DNA of 64,000 bases from Rhizobium sp. CB3090. Lineage in GTDB: Bacteria; Pseudomonadota; Alphaproteobacteria; Rhizobiales; Rhizobiaceae. The stretch lies in assembly GCF_029714285.1 (NCBI RefSeq), contig NZ_CP121662.1:1674001-1738000 (forward strand). The letters are read 5' to 3'. Below are positions 43,580 through 52,397 of the stretch, piece after piece (position 1 is the stretch's first letter; every line of letters starts with the position of its first letter). A model generated the notes under the pieces. The model was given only the letters and a program-made list of their open reading frames with translations. It was not told the origin of the DNA and made no database searches. Position numbers and translations under genes: made by a program.

Positions 43580-44459
43580 GGCGTTCTCCTGCGGCGTGGT
43601 GGTCATGATCATGATCGTGGTGGGCATGCTCGTGCCCGTGATCGTGACCATGGTCGTGATGGCCGTCGTCGGCGCGGCAATCATCGGTGATCGAGCCGTC
43701 GGCATGCTGCACGCGGCCGTCAGGCAGATGCGTATGGTCGTGATGATGGCTGTAGATCGCCAGCGACTGGGCCGCTCGCGAGCCGAACAGCTTCACATAT
43801 TCCGGGCTCTGGGTAACCGCCTGCGGTGTACCGCGGCAGCAGACATGACCATTGAGGCAGACAACCGTGTCTGTCGCAGCCATGACGACATGCAGATCAT
43901 GCGAGATCAGCAGAATACCGCAGCCCTGAGAATTGCGGATCGACTTGATGAGGTCGTAAAGCGCGATTTCGCCGCTGAAATCGACGCCCTGCACCGGTTC
44001 GTCCAGCACCAGCAGGTCCGGCTTGCGAGCAACGGCGCGCGCCAGCAAGGCTCGCTGGAATTCGCCGCCGGAAAGATGCTGCACCTCCGATTGGGCGAGA
44101 TGGGCGATACCCACTGCCTCCAAAGCCGCCTTCAACTCCGCTTCCGGCAAGGGCCCAGTCAGTGTCATCAAGCGGTGCACGCTCAGCGGCAGGGTCCAGT
44201 CGATGGCAAGCTTCTGCGGGACATAACCGACCTTGAGCCCGGCAATGCGCTCGACGCTGCCTTCATCCGGTTTCAACACGCCGATCGCGGTCTTGGCGCT
44301 GGTGGATTTGCCGGAACCGTTCGGGCCGATCAGAGTAACGATTTCGCCGCGGCTCACCGAAAAATCGACGCCACGCACCAGCCAGCGGCCGCCGCGGCGG
44401 ACGCCGACGTCATGGAGCGACACCAGAGGCCGGCTCTTATTGTCCGCGGAAGAAAGCAT
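43572..44459 (-). CDS. znuC: Zinc ABC transporter ATPase with His-rich tail
   Basis: This is the ATPase of the zinc importer, 295 residues. Walker A is GPNGSGKST, signature LSGGEFQRALLARA, Walker B LLVLDEPVQGVD and the switch His ISHDLHVV. The last ~45 residues are extremely rich in His and Asp (HHHDHTH, then GHHDHGHDHGHEHAHHDHDHDHH), a likely zinc-storage or sensing tail seen in many alphaproteobacterial ZnuC. First gene of the znuC-znuB-zur operon, divergent from znuA. Confidence 0.94.
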   Translation of the reverse strand: MLSSADNKSRPLVSLHDVGVRRGGRWLVRGVDFSVSRGEIVTLIGPNGSGKSTSAKTAIGVLKPDEGSVERIAGLKVGYVPQKLAIDWTLPLSVHRLMTLTGPLPEAELKAALEAVGIAHLAQSEVQHLSGGEFQRALLARAVARKPDLLVLDEPVQGVDFSGEIALYDLIKSIRNSQGCGILLISHDLHVVMAATDTVVCLNGHVCCRGTPQAVTQSPEYVKLFGSRAAQSLAIYSHHHDHTHLPDGRVQHADGSITDDCRADDGHHDHGHDHGHEHAHHDHDHDHHAAGERHV

Positions 44460-44499
44460 GAAATTTCCACTTGCGCTGTTGCGTCCTGCTATCGCACAC

Positions 44500-44534
44500 G
44501 TTATAGCATAACGCAATTGATGTAATAACATAAC
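44500..44534. promoter_or_regulatory. Zur-box-like sequences between znuA and znuC
   Basis: GTTATAGCATAAC (44500-44512) is a dyad, and GTAATAACATAAC (44522-44534) is a related half-matching site. Both are in the 100-base gap between the two divergent zinc operons. AT-rich GTTAT-ATAAC dyads are what alphaproteobacterial Zur binds, so one repressor could close both promoters in zinc excess. Confidence 0.65.
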
Positions 44535-44559
44535 AGAACCCATTCAAGGGCAGTATCGC

Positions 44560-45522
44560 ATGACCCTGGCAAAGACCATCCTCCCCCTCACCGCTTCCTT
44601 ATTCTTCTCCTCGCTCTTCGCCGTTCCCGCACTTGCCGGCGATCCGCCGGAAGTAGTCGTATCGATCAAACCGGTTCATTCGCTCGTCGCCGCGATCATG
44701 CAGGGCGTCGGCACGCCTGACTTGATCGTCGAGGGCGCGGCCTCACCGCACACCTATGCGCTGAAGCCTTCGAATGCGCGGGCGCTGGAAAGTGCCAAAG
44801 TGGTTTTCTGGGTCGGTCCGGGCATGGAGGCTTTCCTGGAAAAGCCGCTTTCGGCCCTGGGCTCGAACGCCCTTGTGGTCGAACTCGATGAGACGCCGGG
44901 CATCACCAAACTGAAATTCCGCCAGGGCGGCGCTTTCGAAGCGGATGACGACGGCGACGAACCGGCGGCAGACGCGGGCGATTCTCATGATCATGGTGAT
45001 GATCATGGAGCGTTCGACACACATCTCTGGCTCGATCCGCACAATGCCAAGGCAATGACGGCTGAGATCACCACCACATTGGTCGCAGCCGATCCCGCCA
45101 ATGCACTGACCTATGAGGCGAACCAGAAGGCGCTGGACGACAAATTGGATGCGCTCGATACGGAAATCGCCTCGACCATCGCGCCGGTAAAGAATAAGCC
45201 TTTCATCGTCTTCCACGATGCCTATCAATATTTCGAGCGCCGCTATGGCGTGCATGTCGCAGGCTCGATCACGGTAAGCCCGGAAAGCATGCCCGGCGCG
45301 CAGCGGGTGGCCGAAATCCACGGCAAGGTCGCCGATCTCGGCGCAACTTGCGTCTTCGCCGAGCCGCAATTCGAGCCGAAGCTGGTCAACGTCGTCATCG
45401 AGGGCACATCCGCTAAATCAGGCGTGCTCGACCCGGAAGCGGCGACGCTTCCGCAAGGGCCGAATCTCTATTTCGATTTAATGCGCGGCATCGCCAATTC
45501 GCTGAAGACCTGCCTCTCCTGA
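44560..45522 (+). CDS. znuA: Periplasmic zinc-binding protein of ZnuABC
   Basis: This is a 320-residue exported solute-binding protein (cluster A-I). The signal peptide ends near PALAG. The first metal His is in KPVHSLVAAIM. A His/Asp-rich loop (SHDHGDDHGAFDTH) precedes LWLDPHNAKAM, and later HDAYQYFERRYG carries the third His. It captures zinc in the periplasm and delivers it to ZnuB. A 12-bp hairpin follows the gene. Confidence 0.94.
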   Translation: MTLAKTILPLTASLFFSSLFAVPALAGDPPEVVVSIKPVHSLVAAIMQGVGTPDLIVEGAASPHTYALKPSNARALESAKVVFWVGPGMEAFLEKPLSALGSNALVVELDETPGITKLKFRQGGAFEADDDGDEPAADAGDSHDHGDDHGAFDTHLWLDPHNAKAMTAEITTTLVAADPANALTYEANQKALDDKLDALDTEIASTIAPVKNKPFIVFHDAYQYFERRYGVHVAGSITVSPESMPGAQRVAEIHGKVADLGATCVFAEPQFEPKLVNVVIEGTSAKSGVLDPEAATLPQGPNLYFDLMRGIANSLKTCLS

Positions 45523-45602
45523 AGCGGGCAAGAGGTTCGCAAGAGAGCAAACCGTTTGCTCGCCTTAACGACTTTAGGCGACAGAGGGAGAAAGACAATA
45601 GC

Positions 45603-45629
45603 ATAGCGCCCGCACGTTGCGGGCGCTAT
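45603..45629. terminator. Bidirectional hairpin between znuA and the PAS gene
   Basis: ATAGCGCCCGCA and TGCGGGCGCTAT form a perfect 12-bp stem with a CGT loop. It lies 80 bases past znuA and 30 bases past the convergent PAS gene, so it can serve both. T-runs are weak. Confidence 0.65.
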
Positions 45630-45658
45630 CGAACGATTGTCGTTCAAAAGCTGGACGA

Positions 45659-46393
45659 TCAGGCTACCAGCATATTCGCCGAAACGGCACCGACTTCATG
45701 CACGACCACCAGCGCCCCGATCACTTCGCCTCTCGGCTTGGTGGCGCGCAGCGGCGTCATCCGGCAATGCAAGGTCGTGTTGACATCCATCGGACGATAG
45801 GCCGGATAGTGGCAATCGACCGTCTCGCCGGCAAAACAGGCATCCAGCTTGGCCTTGAAGCAGCCTTCAAACAATTCAGAACCGATGAATTCGGAAAGAT
45901 GCCGACCGACCAGCTCGATTGGCTTCGATTTCAGGTATTCGGAATTGGCTGCGTTGCTATAGAGATAGCGGTAGTCGCGCGTAATGACCGCGACACGGTC
46001 CGGCAGGCTGTCGAGGATGACGTCGTTCAGAACATTGTCCTCGTCGAAACCGGCGCCCTCACCTTCGTGCTCGTTCTTTCCTGTGGAAAATGCCATCAGC
46101 ACTTCTGCCGCAGCCTCGCTGGCGCCGCCGAAGTAGCGATCGATCAACGACGACAGCGACGCTGAGTTGCGCATCACCCGTGAGCGGTCATCCGATTCCT
46201 CGCGGATGAGATTGCTCATAAATTGCAATTGCATATACATTTCGAGAAGGCTGGTGGCTTTGTAGGCCAGGATCGCTGTAACGAGCGGCTCCAATTCCCG
46301 GTCGAGTGAACCGACAAGTTCATCGTCACCCAGCTTGATTGCCCTTTGAATCTGGGTGCATTTCATGGAGAAGGCATGAAAGAGTGCCAGCAA
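45659..46393 (-). CDS. PAS-domain protein
   Basis: This is a 244-residue cytosolic protein. The N-terminal half is helical (ELVGSLDRELEPLVTAILAYKATSLLEMYM). Residues ~122-240 form a PAS sensor domain: LNDVILDSLPDRVAVITRDYRYLYSNAANSEYL and HLSEFIGSELFEG. No output domain is visible, so it must act through a partner or be a regulator's sensor alone. The TTG at 46393 has GGAGGG five bases upstream. The first ATG (46366) has no site. Confidence 0.78.
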   Translation of the reverse strand: MLALFHAFSMKCTQIQRAIKLGDDELVGSLDRELEPLVTAILAYKATSLLEMYMQLQFMSNLIREESDDRSRVMRNSASLSSLIDRYFGGASEAAAEVLMAFSTGKNEHEGEGAGFDEDNVLNDVILDSLPDRVAVITRDYRYLYSNAANSEYLKSKPIELVGRHLSEFIGSELFEGCFKAKLDACFAGETVDCHYPAYRPMDVNTTLHCRMTPLRATKPRGEVIGALVVVHEVGAVSANMLVA

Positions 46394-46662
46394 ATTGCCC
46401 TCCTGCCCTTACCCATAGTTCAGCCTCGGGCCTCATTCCCGACGCTACTATGAACAAGGATATTCAGCCTAGCGTCCGCTATCTCGCCAAGCTTTCTTGC
46501 AAATGCAATAACATGACTTACCCTCACATTCAATCCTGGCGAATTGAAGTTCCCGGAAAAGGCGAATTTTCGAAAGGCAGGACTTACTGAGGATCAAATT
46601 TGAAGCATTGTCGCGCTTAGAATGGCTCATTTCGCTACAAATGCTTTATTTAAAGCAATTTC

Positions 46663-47604
46663 TTAGAAAAGAGTCTTCTTGATATTCCAACGGTCGTGAT
46701 ACCACAGCCATTGTTCGGGATGCTCCCTCACCCAGCTCTCTACCTTGTCGTTCAGAAGTTGCGCCGTGGCGGGCAGATCGAGATTGCCGCGCTCATCACG
46801 GGGCATCTCCAGCCTCGGTTCGATTTCCAGCCGATAGCGATTATCGGGCAAACGAATGCAGCGAGCCGGATAGACCTCGCAATTGAACTGACGAACCAGT
46901 TTCGGCAGCAAGGGATTGGTCTTGACGTCACGACCGAAGAACTTCGTCCTCAGTCCCTTGCGAAACTTCTGATCGACCAGCACACCAACCCCGCTGCCGG
47001 CTTCCAATTGCCTGGCCAAGGTGAAAGACGATCCAGCATGCGAGGGTACGAGATTGCCCATGCGCTTGGCGCGAAAGTCGAAAACCTTGTCCGCCACATA
47101 GGGATTGTTCGGCGGACGAAAGAGCACGGTGACCTTCAGCCCGAAGGCGGCACCTGCAACCGGCAACAGTTCGAAATTTCCCGTATGTCCGGTAAAGACG
47201 ATGAAGGGCCGCGGATTGTCCCTGAGGTCCAGAAAGATCGGAATGCCGGATACCTCGATGCGGCCCGGCTCCTTGCTGGATGGATCGAAATCGAAGAGCC
47301 GGTCGAGAAAGACATACTCTGCTGCTAGCCGCCCCATATTGCCCCAGCTTGCAAGCGCGATCTCGGCGATCTCCACCTCGCTCTTCTCGGGAAAAGCGTT
47401 GCGCAGATTGGTCAGCATTAGCCTGTGCCGGCGCATGCGCGGCCCGATTTTCCGGGTCAGCCAGTCGGCGAAGTTAATGCCGCCATCGGCGGGAAACATC
47501 TTCAGGAAATTCAGGAAGCCGAAGATGATCTGCGCGATCAGCCATTGGCGGAAATGCCGGACGGCAAGCACGATCCGGGTGATGACGAGCTTCACGCCGG
47601 TCAA
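46663..47604 (-). CDS. lpxXL: Lipid A very-long-chain acyltransferase
   Basis: This LpxL-like inner-membrane enzyme transfers 27-hydroxyoctacosanoate from AcpXL to lipid A. It has 313 residues. The catalytic HX4E is in FTGHTGNFELLP, followed by VLFRPPNNPYVADKVFDFR and VDQKFRKGLRTKFFGRDVKT, with WLWYHDRWNIKK at the end. It is the last gene of the acpXL cluster and overlaps adh2XL by four bases, which supports the LpxXL assignment over a general laurate transferase. Confidence 0.92.
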   Translation of the reverse strand: MTGVKLVITRIVLAVRHFRQWLIAQIIFGFLNFLKMFPADGGINFADWLTRKIGPRMRRHRLMLTNLRNAFPEKSEVEIAEIALASWGNMGRLAAEYVFLDRLFDFDPSSKEPGRIEVSGIPIFLDLRDNPRPFIVFTGHTGNFELLPVAGAAFGLKVTVLFRPPNNPYVADKVFDFRAKRMGNLVPSHAGSSFTLARQLEAGSGVGVLVDQKFRKGLRTKFFGRDVKTNPLLPKLVRQFNCEVYPARCIRLPDNRYRLEIEPRLEMPRDERGNLDLPATAQLLNDKVESWVREHPEQWLWYHDRWNIKKTLF

Positions 47605-48629
47605 TCCATCTTGAGGATGATCTTGCCGAAGATCTGGCGCGATTCCATCCGCTCCAGCGCCCGGTCGATATCGCTGAAGCTCACTTCGGTGTCGATCACC
47701 GGATGCACCAGCCCACGTGCCATCTTCTGCATGGCATTCGCCATGTTCTCCATCCGGCAGCCGAAGGAGCCGAGCAGCTTGAGCTGCTGCTGGAACAGCA
47801 TCATCAGGTTCATGTCAGTGGAGACGCCCGAGGTCGAGCCGCAGGTGACGAGCCGCCCGCCACGCTTCATGCACAGCATCGAGCCGGCCCAAGTATCCTT
47901 GCCGACATGTTCGAAGACGACGTCGACGCCCTTCTTCTTGGTCAGCTTGCGCACCACGCCTTCGAAGCGATCGGTGCGGTAATTGATGACGTGATCGGCG
48001 CCAAGCGCCTTGGCCTTCTCGATCTTGTCGTCAGAACCGACCGTGGTGATGACGGTGCAGCCGATCTTTTTGGCAAGCTGGATTGCCGCCGTGCCGATGC
48101 CGGAGCCGCCGGCATGGACGAGGATCGTCTCACCAGGCTCCAGCTTGGCGTTGTCGAACAGCATATGCTCGACCGTGCCGAAGGTGACAGGTGCCAGGGC
48201 AGCGCCGATCGCGTCGACTCCGGGAGGGGCCGGAACCAGCAGGCGCGCCGGCAGATTGACCTTCTCCTGTGCGAAGCCATCGAGATGGAAACCATGCACG
48301 CCACCGACATGTTCGCAGAGATTGTCGCGGCCTTCGCTGCAGGGGCGGCAGAGGCCGCAGGTGCGCGCACCGTAGATCGACACGAGCTGGCCCGGCAGCA
48401 CGTTGGCGACACCCGGTCCGATTGCTTCGACGACACCGGCCGCTTCCGCGCCGATCACGAGCGGCATCTTGCGCTTGGCGAATGCCATACCGCGCCAACC
48501 CCAGACATCGATATGATTGAGGGCCACCGCTTTGACACGCAGGGTCACCTCACCCGCGCCCGGGGCCTCTGGCTCCGGCAGATCGGTGATCTCAAGTTTG
48601 CGGTCGTCGATCAGTTGCAAAGCGCGCAT
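47601..48629 (-). CDS. adh2XL: Zinc-binding MDR dehydrogenase of the acpXL cluster
   Basis: This is a 342-residue medium-chain dehydrogenase/reductase. The catalytic-zinc region has GAEAAGVVEAIG, the structural-zinc lobe is CGLCRPCSEGRDNLC, and the cofactor-binding site is VHAGGSGIGTAAIQLAKKIGC. In this conserved cluster the gene is proposed to take part in building the C28 acyl chain, possibly as an enoyl-type reductase, but its reaction is not settled. A dispersed palindrome separates it from fabF1XL. Confidence 0.88.
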   Translation of the reverse strand: MRALQLIDDRKLEITDLPEPEAPGAGEVTLRVKAVALNHIDVWGWRGMAFAKRKMPLVIGAEAAGVVEAIGPGVANVLPGQLVSIYGARTCGLCRPCSEGRDNLCEHVGGVHGFHLDGFAQEKVNLPARLLVPAPPGVDAIGAALAPVTFGTVEHMLFDNAKLEPGETILVHAGGSGIGTAAIQLAKKIGCTVITTVGSDDKIEKAKALGADHVINYRTDRFEGVVRKLTKKKGVDVVFEHVGKDTWAGSMLCMKRGGRLVTCGSTSGVSTDMNLMMLFQQQLKLLGSFGCRMENMANAMQKMARGLVHPVIDTEVSFSDIDRALERMESRQIFGKIILKMD

Positions 48630-48660
48630 CGCAAAATCCCCCGCCTCTTGGGCGACTTAA

Positions 48661-48707
48661 GGCATGATCCCGAAAAGTGTTAAGCGGTTTTCGGACAAGA
48701 TCATGCC
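48661..48707. repeat. Dispersed palindromic repeat inside the acpXL operon
   Basis: GGCATGATCCCGAAAAGTG and TTTTCGGACAAGATCATGCC are imperfect inverted copies. This unit is found many times between genes in Rhizobium and relatives. Here it lies in the 157-base gap between fabF1XL and adh2XL, where an RNA hairpin could affect distal gene expression. Confidence 0.7.
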
Positions 48708-48786
48708 ACATCAAATAGTTCTGGAGTGAGACGACGCTTCGAAGATGAGCCGTCTCGCTCCAGTGTCTTTTTGTTCGAAGGTCCGA

Positions 48787-50073
48787 TTAAGCCGGTTCAA
48801 GCGCCATGACAAGGCTGGCGTTCTGTCCACCGAACCCGAAGGAGTTCGAAAGAATGGCGCCCACCTGCTTTTCGCGCTTCTTGTTCGGCACGACGTCGAG
48901 AATGATCGACGGATCGGGATTGTTGTAGTTGATGGTCGGCGGCAGCGTGCCTGTCAGCATGGTCTGCAGCGAGAACACTGCTTCGACTGCGCCGGCGGCA
49001 GTCAGCGTATGGCCGATCATCGACTTGTTCGACGATACCGGAATGGTCGGAAGCCGCTCGCCGAAAACGGCGGACATGGATCCGTATTCCATCTTGTCAT
49101 TTTCCGGCGTCGACGTGCCGTGCGCGTTGATATAGCCGATGTCGGTCTCGGCCATTCCCGCGTCGGCAAGCGCAGCGCGGATCGTCGCAATCGCCGGGCC
49201 GCCATCCGGCGACGAGCGGGTGCGGTGGAAGGAATCCGCCTTATCCCCAGCGCCCTTCATGATGCCGAGGATCTTTGCACCACGCGCAACTGCTGCCTCC
49301 AGCGATTCCAACACCAGCGTCGCGGCGCCTTCCGCGATGACGAAGCCGTCGCGATCCTTGCTGAACGGTTTGGATGCCTTGGTCGGCGGGTCGTTCTGAG
49401 TCGACAGCGCCGACAGCAGCGAAAAGCGGATCAGCGCCTCGGCACTGAGCGACCCGTCGGTCGCGACCGTGAGCGCCCGCGTCGTGCGGCCCTGGCGGAT
49501 CGCCTCGATGCCGAGCTGGATTGCTGTGACGCCCGATGCACAGGCCGTAGACAGGGTTACGGGCAGGCCGCGCGTGCCGAAACGGTCGGCAAGACGCTCT
49601 GAAATGGCGCCGAAGAGAGCCGCTTCGTGGAAAGCCGGATCCGGGCGCTCACGCATTGCTGCGAGGAAGCGCTCATAGGCATCGGCCGGATGATCTGCTG
49701 GCGGCGAGCGGTCTGCCAGCTCGAAGCGTGCGCTCCATTCCGGCTCGATCGGCGGTGCGGCGAGGAAAAGCGGCCCGTTGAAATCACCGGAAATGCCGGC
49801 TTGGGCGAGCGCCTCGATCGTAGTCTCACGAGCGAAGGCATAAGAGCGCTCGACGGCGTTCGGTGCCGGGATGTCGATGAAATCCACCGTACCGGCAATG
49901 CGCGTCGAAAGGCCGTCGGTCGGGAAACGGGTGATCCCGTGGATGCCGGACGTGCCGGAAGAAAGCGCGTTCCAATTGTCCTGCAGCCCTTGGCCGAGCG
50001 ACGTGATGATGCCCATGCCGGTAACGGCGACGATCGGGCGACCCAGATGATCCTTGTAGGCGGATGCGGTCAT
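48787..50073 (-). CDS. fabF1XL: Beta-ketoacyl-ACP synthase of the acpXL cluster (active subunit)
   Basis: This is a 428-residue condensing enzyme. The catalytic Cys178 is in LSTACASGVTAIQ. The two histidines are in NAHGTSTPEND and KSMIGHTLTAAGAVEAV, so the Cys-His-His triad is complete. It elongates the very long acyl chain on AcpXL. It follows fabF2XL by 12 bases. The partner lacks the Cys, so the two may work as an unequal pair. Confidence 0.93.
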   Translation of the reverse strand: MTASAYKDHLGRPIVAVTGMGIITSLGQGLQDNWNALSSGTSGIHGITRFPTDGLSTRIAGTVDFIDIPAPNAVERSYAFARETTIEALAQAGISGDFNGPLFLAAPPIEPEWSARFELADRSPPADHPADAYERFLAAMRERPDPAFHEAALFGAISERLADRFGTRGLPVTLSTACASGVTAIQLGIEAIRQGRTTRALTVATDGSLSAEALIRFSLLSALSTQNDPPTKASKPFSKDRDGFVIAEGAATLVLESLEAAVARGAKILGIMKGAGDKADSFHRTRSSPDGGPAIATIRAALADAGMAETDIGYINAHGTSTPENDKMEYGSMSAVFGERLPTIPVSSNKSMIGHTLTAAGAVEAVFSLQTMLTGTLPPTINYNNPDPSIILDVVPNKKREKQVGAILSNSFGFGGQNASLVMALEPA

Positions 50074-50085
50074 GATCCTAACTCC

Positions 50086-51291
50086 TCACGCTTCGGCGGA
50101 CAGTACGGCAACGCCTTCGCCGCGCACATGCCCGACGGTCGTCACGACCGCCTTCTGCGCGCCGACATTCATCGGCTTTTCATGCGCGGCGTCGAACGGC
50201 GGTACCTTGGCCTTGTTGGCGATGGCCAGAGCGGCAAAGGCGAGTCCAAGCGGAAACTGGCCCTCGAGCCCGTGGCCGGAGACACCGGCATAGCCGCGAA
50301 TGGCCGATGCCGGCAACTGCGTTTCCAGGACGGCTTCCTCCCGCGTCGCGAGATCGGGAATTGCCGTCGTTCCGCAGAAGATGACGGTGCTCTCACTCGG
50401 AGCGTCCTTGGCAGGCGCTAACAGGCGCTCCAACCGGGCCTCGAGCTTGCCGCTGTCGCGGCTGCCGCGATCGCCTTCGATGGCGTCGATGGATGCGTAG
50501 ATGCGCGCGCCGCGGCCTTCTGCATGAGCGCGCGATTCAAGCACGAGGAAAGCGCTGAGCGAACCCATGATCATGCCGCCGCCGTTTTCCGGCTTGCGGG
50601 ACCAAAGCGGATGCCAATCGCCGATCGCATGCGCGTTCACCGATTCGATCAGCAGCATCATGTCCTGGCGTTCGGCCGAAAAGGCGCCGCCGACCAATGC
50701 ATGGCTCGATTCGCCCGACTTGATACGATGGAAAGCGGTTTCGACGGCGGAGATGCCTGCAGCTTCCTCGCCCATGAAAGTCCGCGACGAACCCGTGACC
50801 TTGTGGACGATGGAGATATTGCCGGCAAGCAGATTGGAAAGCTGTGCCAGGAACAGCGTCGGACGGAGCTCGGTCGTCAGCTTCTCGTTCAGAAGCAATT
50901 CGCGGTCGTTGCGCTTCAGACCTTCGTTCACGATCAGCGTATCGACATTGATATCGCGCTCGCCACCGCCCGCCGCAACGATCATATCCATACTGCCGCA
51001 AGCCTCGATATCGTCCTTGAAGCCCGCATCGTCAAGCGCCAGGCCGGCGGTGAAGACGCCGATGCGCTGCCAGTTTTCCATCTGGCGCTGATCGCCGCGC
51101 TTCGGGATCTGCTGCGACCAGTCGATCTCCGGCAGCGGATGTACGGGATAGGGCTTGAATTTCTCGGTTTCGACGACGGTCGGCGGTGCCTTGTCCGATG
51201 TCAGCAGGGCGACATGCGCATCCTTGCCGACACCCTGACAGGTGACGATGCCGATACCCGTGATCACCACATCATTCTGAGCCTTGCTCAT
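50086..51291 (-). CDS. fabF2XL: Ketosynthase-like partner of the acpXL cluster, apparently without active-site Cys
   Basis: This is a 401-residue protein of the thiolase-fold ketosynthase family. In the nucleophile region the sequence is GEEAAGISAVETAFHRIKSG, where AACASG-type motifs normally have Cys: by hand alignment with fabF1XL, Glu176 takes the Cys position. The HGT motif is replaced by CGTTAIPDL. Only SGHGLEGQFPLG recalls the second His region. This looks like a chain-length-factor type subunit rather than an active synthase. GAGGA lies before the ATG. Confidence 0.9.
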   Translation of the reverse strand: MSKAQNDVVITGIGIVTCQGVGKDAHVALLTSDKAPPTVVETEKFKPYPVHPLPEIDWSQQIPKRGDQRQMENWQRIGVFTAGLALDDAGFKDDIEACGSMDMIVAAGGGERDINVDTLIVNEGLKRNDRELLLNEKLTTELRPTLFLAQLSNLLAGNISIVHKVTGSSRTFMGEEAAGISAVETAFHRIKSGESSHALVGGAFSAERQDMMLLIESVNAHAIGDWHPLWSRKPENGGGMIMGSLSAFLVLESRAHAEGRGARIYASIDAIEGDRGSRDSGKLEARLERLLAPAKDAPSESTVIFCGTTAIPDLATREEAVLETQLPASAIRGYAGVSGHGLEGQFPLGLAFAALAIANKAKVPPFDAAHEKPMNVGAQKAVVTTVGHVRGEGVAVLSAEA

Positions 51292-51334
51292 TCATCAGTC
51301 CTCTTCGAATGCGGCGCCATGCAAACCGGAAACG

Positions 51335-51808
51335 TCAGCTATTGGCGGCGATAGCGTCGAGAAGCCCGACCTCGCCTGCCCGCTTGCGCACGATATCGGC
51401 GAGCGGCACCTCATTAAACGGCATGGTGCGCAGCTTCAACTGCGCATCGCAGATCTTCTTGCCGGCTATGGTGATCCGTGCCTTTGTCACCGCAAAGCCC
51501 GAGCCGTCATGCTCCAATTCCGCCTCGATGTCGAGTTCGGCTTCCGGTTCGACGAAGGTGCGCATCTTGGCGCCATCGACCGACATCAGAAACGGCATAT
51601 AGGCGAATTTCGTTGCCGCAAGCACCAGCATGCCCGACGCCTGTGCCATGGTCTCGATCAGAAGGACACCGGGAACGAGTGGCATGCCCGGAAAGTGACC
51701 TTCGAAAACAGGGCTCTTCGCCGGGACGACCGAATGCGCCTTCAAAAGGCCTTTGGTGAGATCGACCGACTCGACCCGGTCAATCATCTGGAAATATTCC
51801 AGTAGCAT
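51335..51808 (-). CDS. fabZXL: 3-hydroxyacyl-ACP dehydratase of the acpXL cluster
   Basis: This is a 157-residue hotdog dehydratase. The active-site helix region is SPVFEGHFPGMPLVPGVLLIETMAQASG with the catalytic His, as in FabZ. It removes water from the hydroxyacyl chain carried by AcpXL. Start at 51808 is chosen for CGGAGG upstream; the frame is open to 51862. It lies between acpXL and fabF2XL. Confidence 0.93.
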   Translation of the reverse strand: MLLEYFQMIDRVESVDLTKGLLKAHSVVPAKSPVFEGHFPGMPLVPGVLLIETMAQASGMLVLAATKFAYMPFLMSVDGAKMRTFVEPEAELDIEAELEHDGSGFAVTKARITIAGKKICDAQLKLRTMPFNEVPLADIVRKRAGEVGLLDAIAANS

Positions 51809-51929
51809 CGATGCCTCCGATCCGACCCAGTGACGCAGTATGGCCCGGGCGGGATACGACAACTAAGAATAAAACCGCCCGGCCGCCATATTCAGGGGCG
51901 GCTGGGCGTCAAAAAAGCAAGAACGTTGC

Positions 51930-52214
51930 TCAGCCTTTGGCGGCGCGCAATTCGTCGATCTTGGCGCAGAGATTCTTGAGGACGAAATATTCCTCGGTCG
52001 AAACCTTGCCTTCGTTGACCTCTTGCGTCCACTGTTCCAGCGGAATCTTGATGCCGAATTCCTTGTCGATGGCGAAAACGATGTCCAGGAAGTCGAGGCT
52101 GTCGATGCCGAGGTCGTCGATCGTGTGGCTCTCCGGGGTGATCGTTTCACGGTCGATTTCGCTAGTCTCAGCGATGATGTCGGCAACTTTGTCGAATGTA
52201 GCAGTCACGCCCAT
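51930..52214 (-). CDS. acpXL: Acyl carrier protein AcpXL
   Basis: This is a 94-residue specialised acyl carrier protein that carries the 27-hydroxyoctacosanoyl chain for lipid A. The phosphopantetheine site is [18 protein letters not shown] with Ser39. The length, longer than normal AcpP, and the neighbours identify it as AcpXL. It is the first gene of the cluster. AGAGGT is upstream of the ATG, and the 183-base gap to the next gene should hold the promoter. Confidence 0.95.
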
Positions 52215-52397
52215 ACCTCTTGAAATGACAATTCAACCCTCCTCATAGGGAAATCCATTCCAAAAGCCAATGGTTTCCACCTGAGACCCCAGTAATTTGA
52301 CGAAGCACTGTTGCCTAAACAGCAAAATACTTCCGGTGCACAATTGCCGGAATAGAGGCCGACATGCGAGCAAGATACGGCAGTATTGCGGCGGCGG

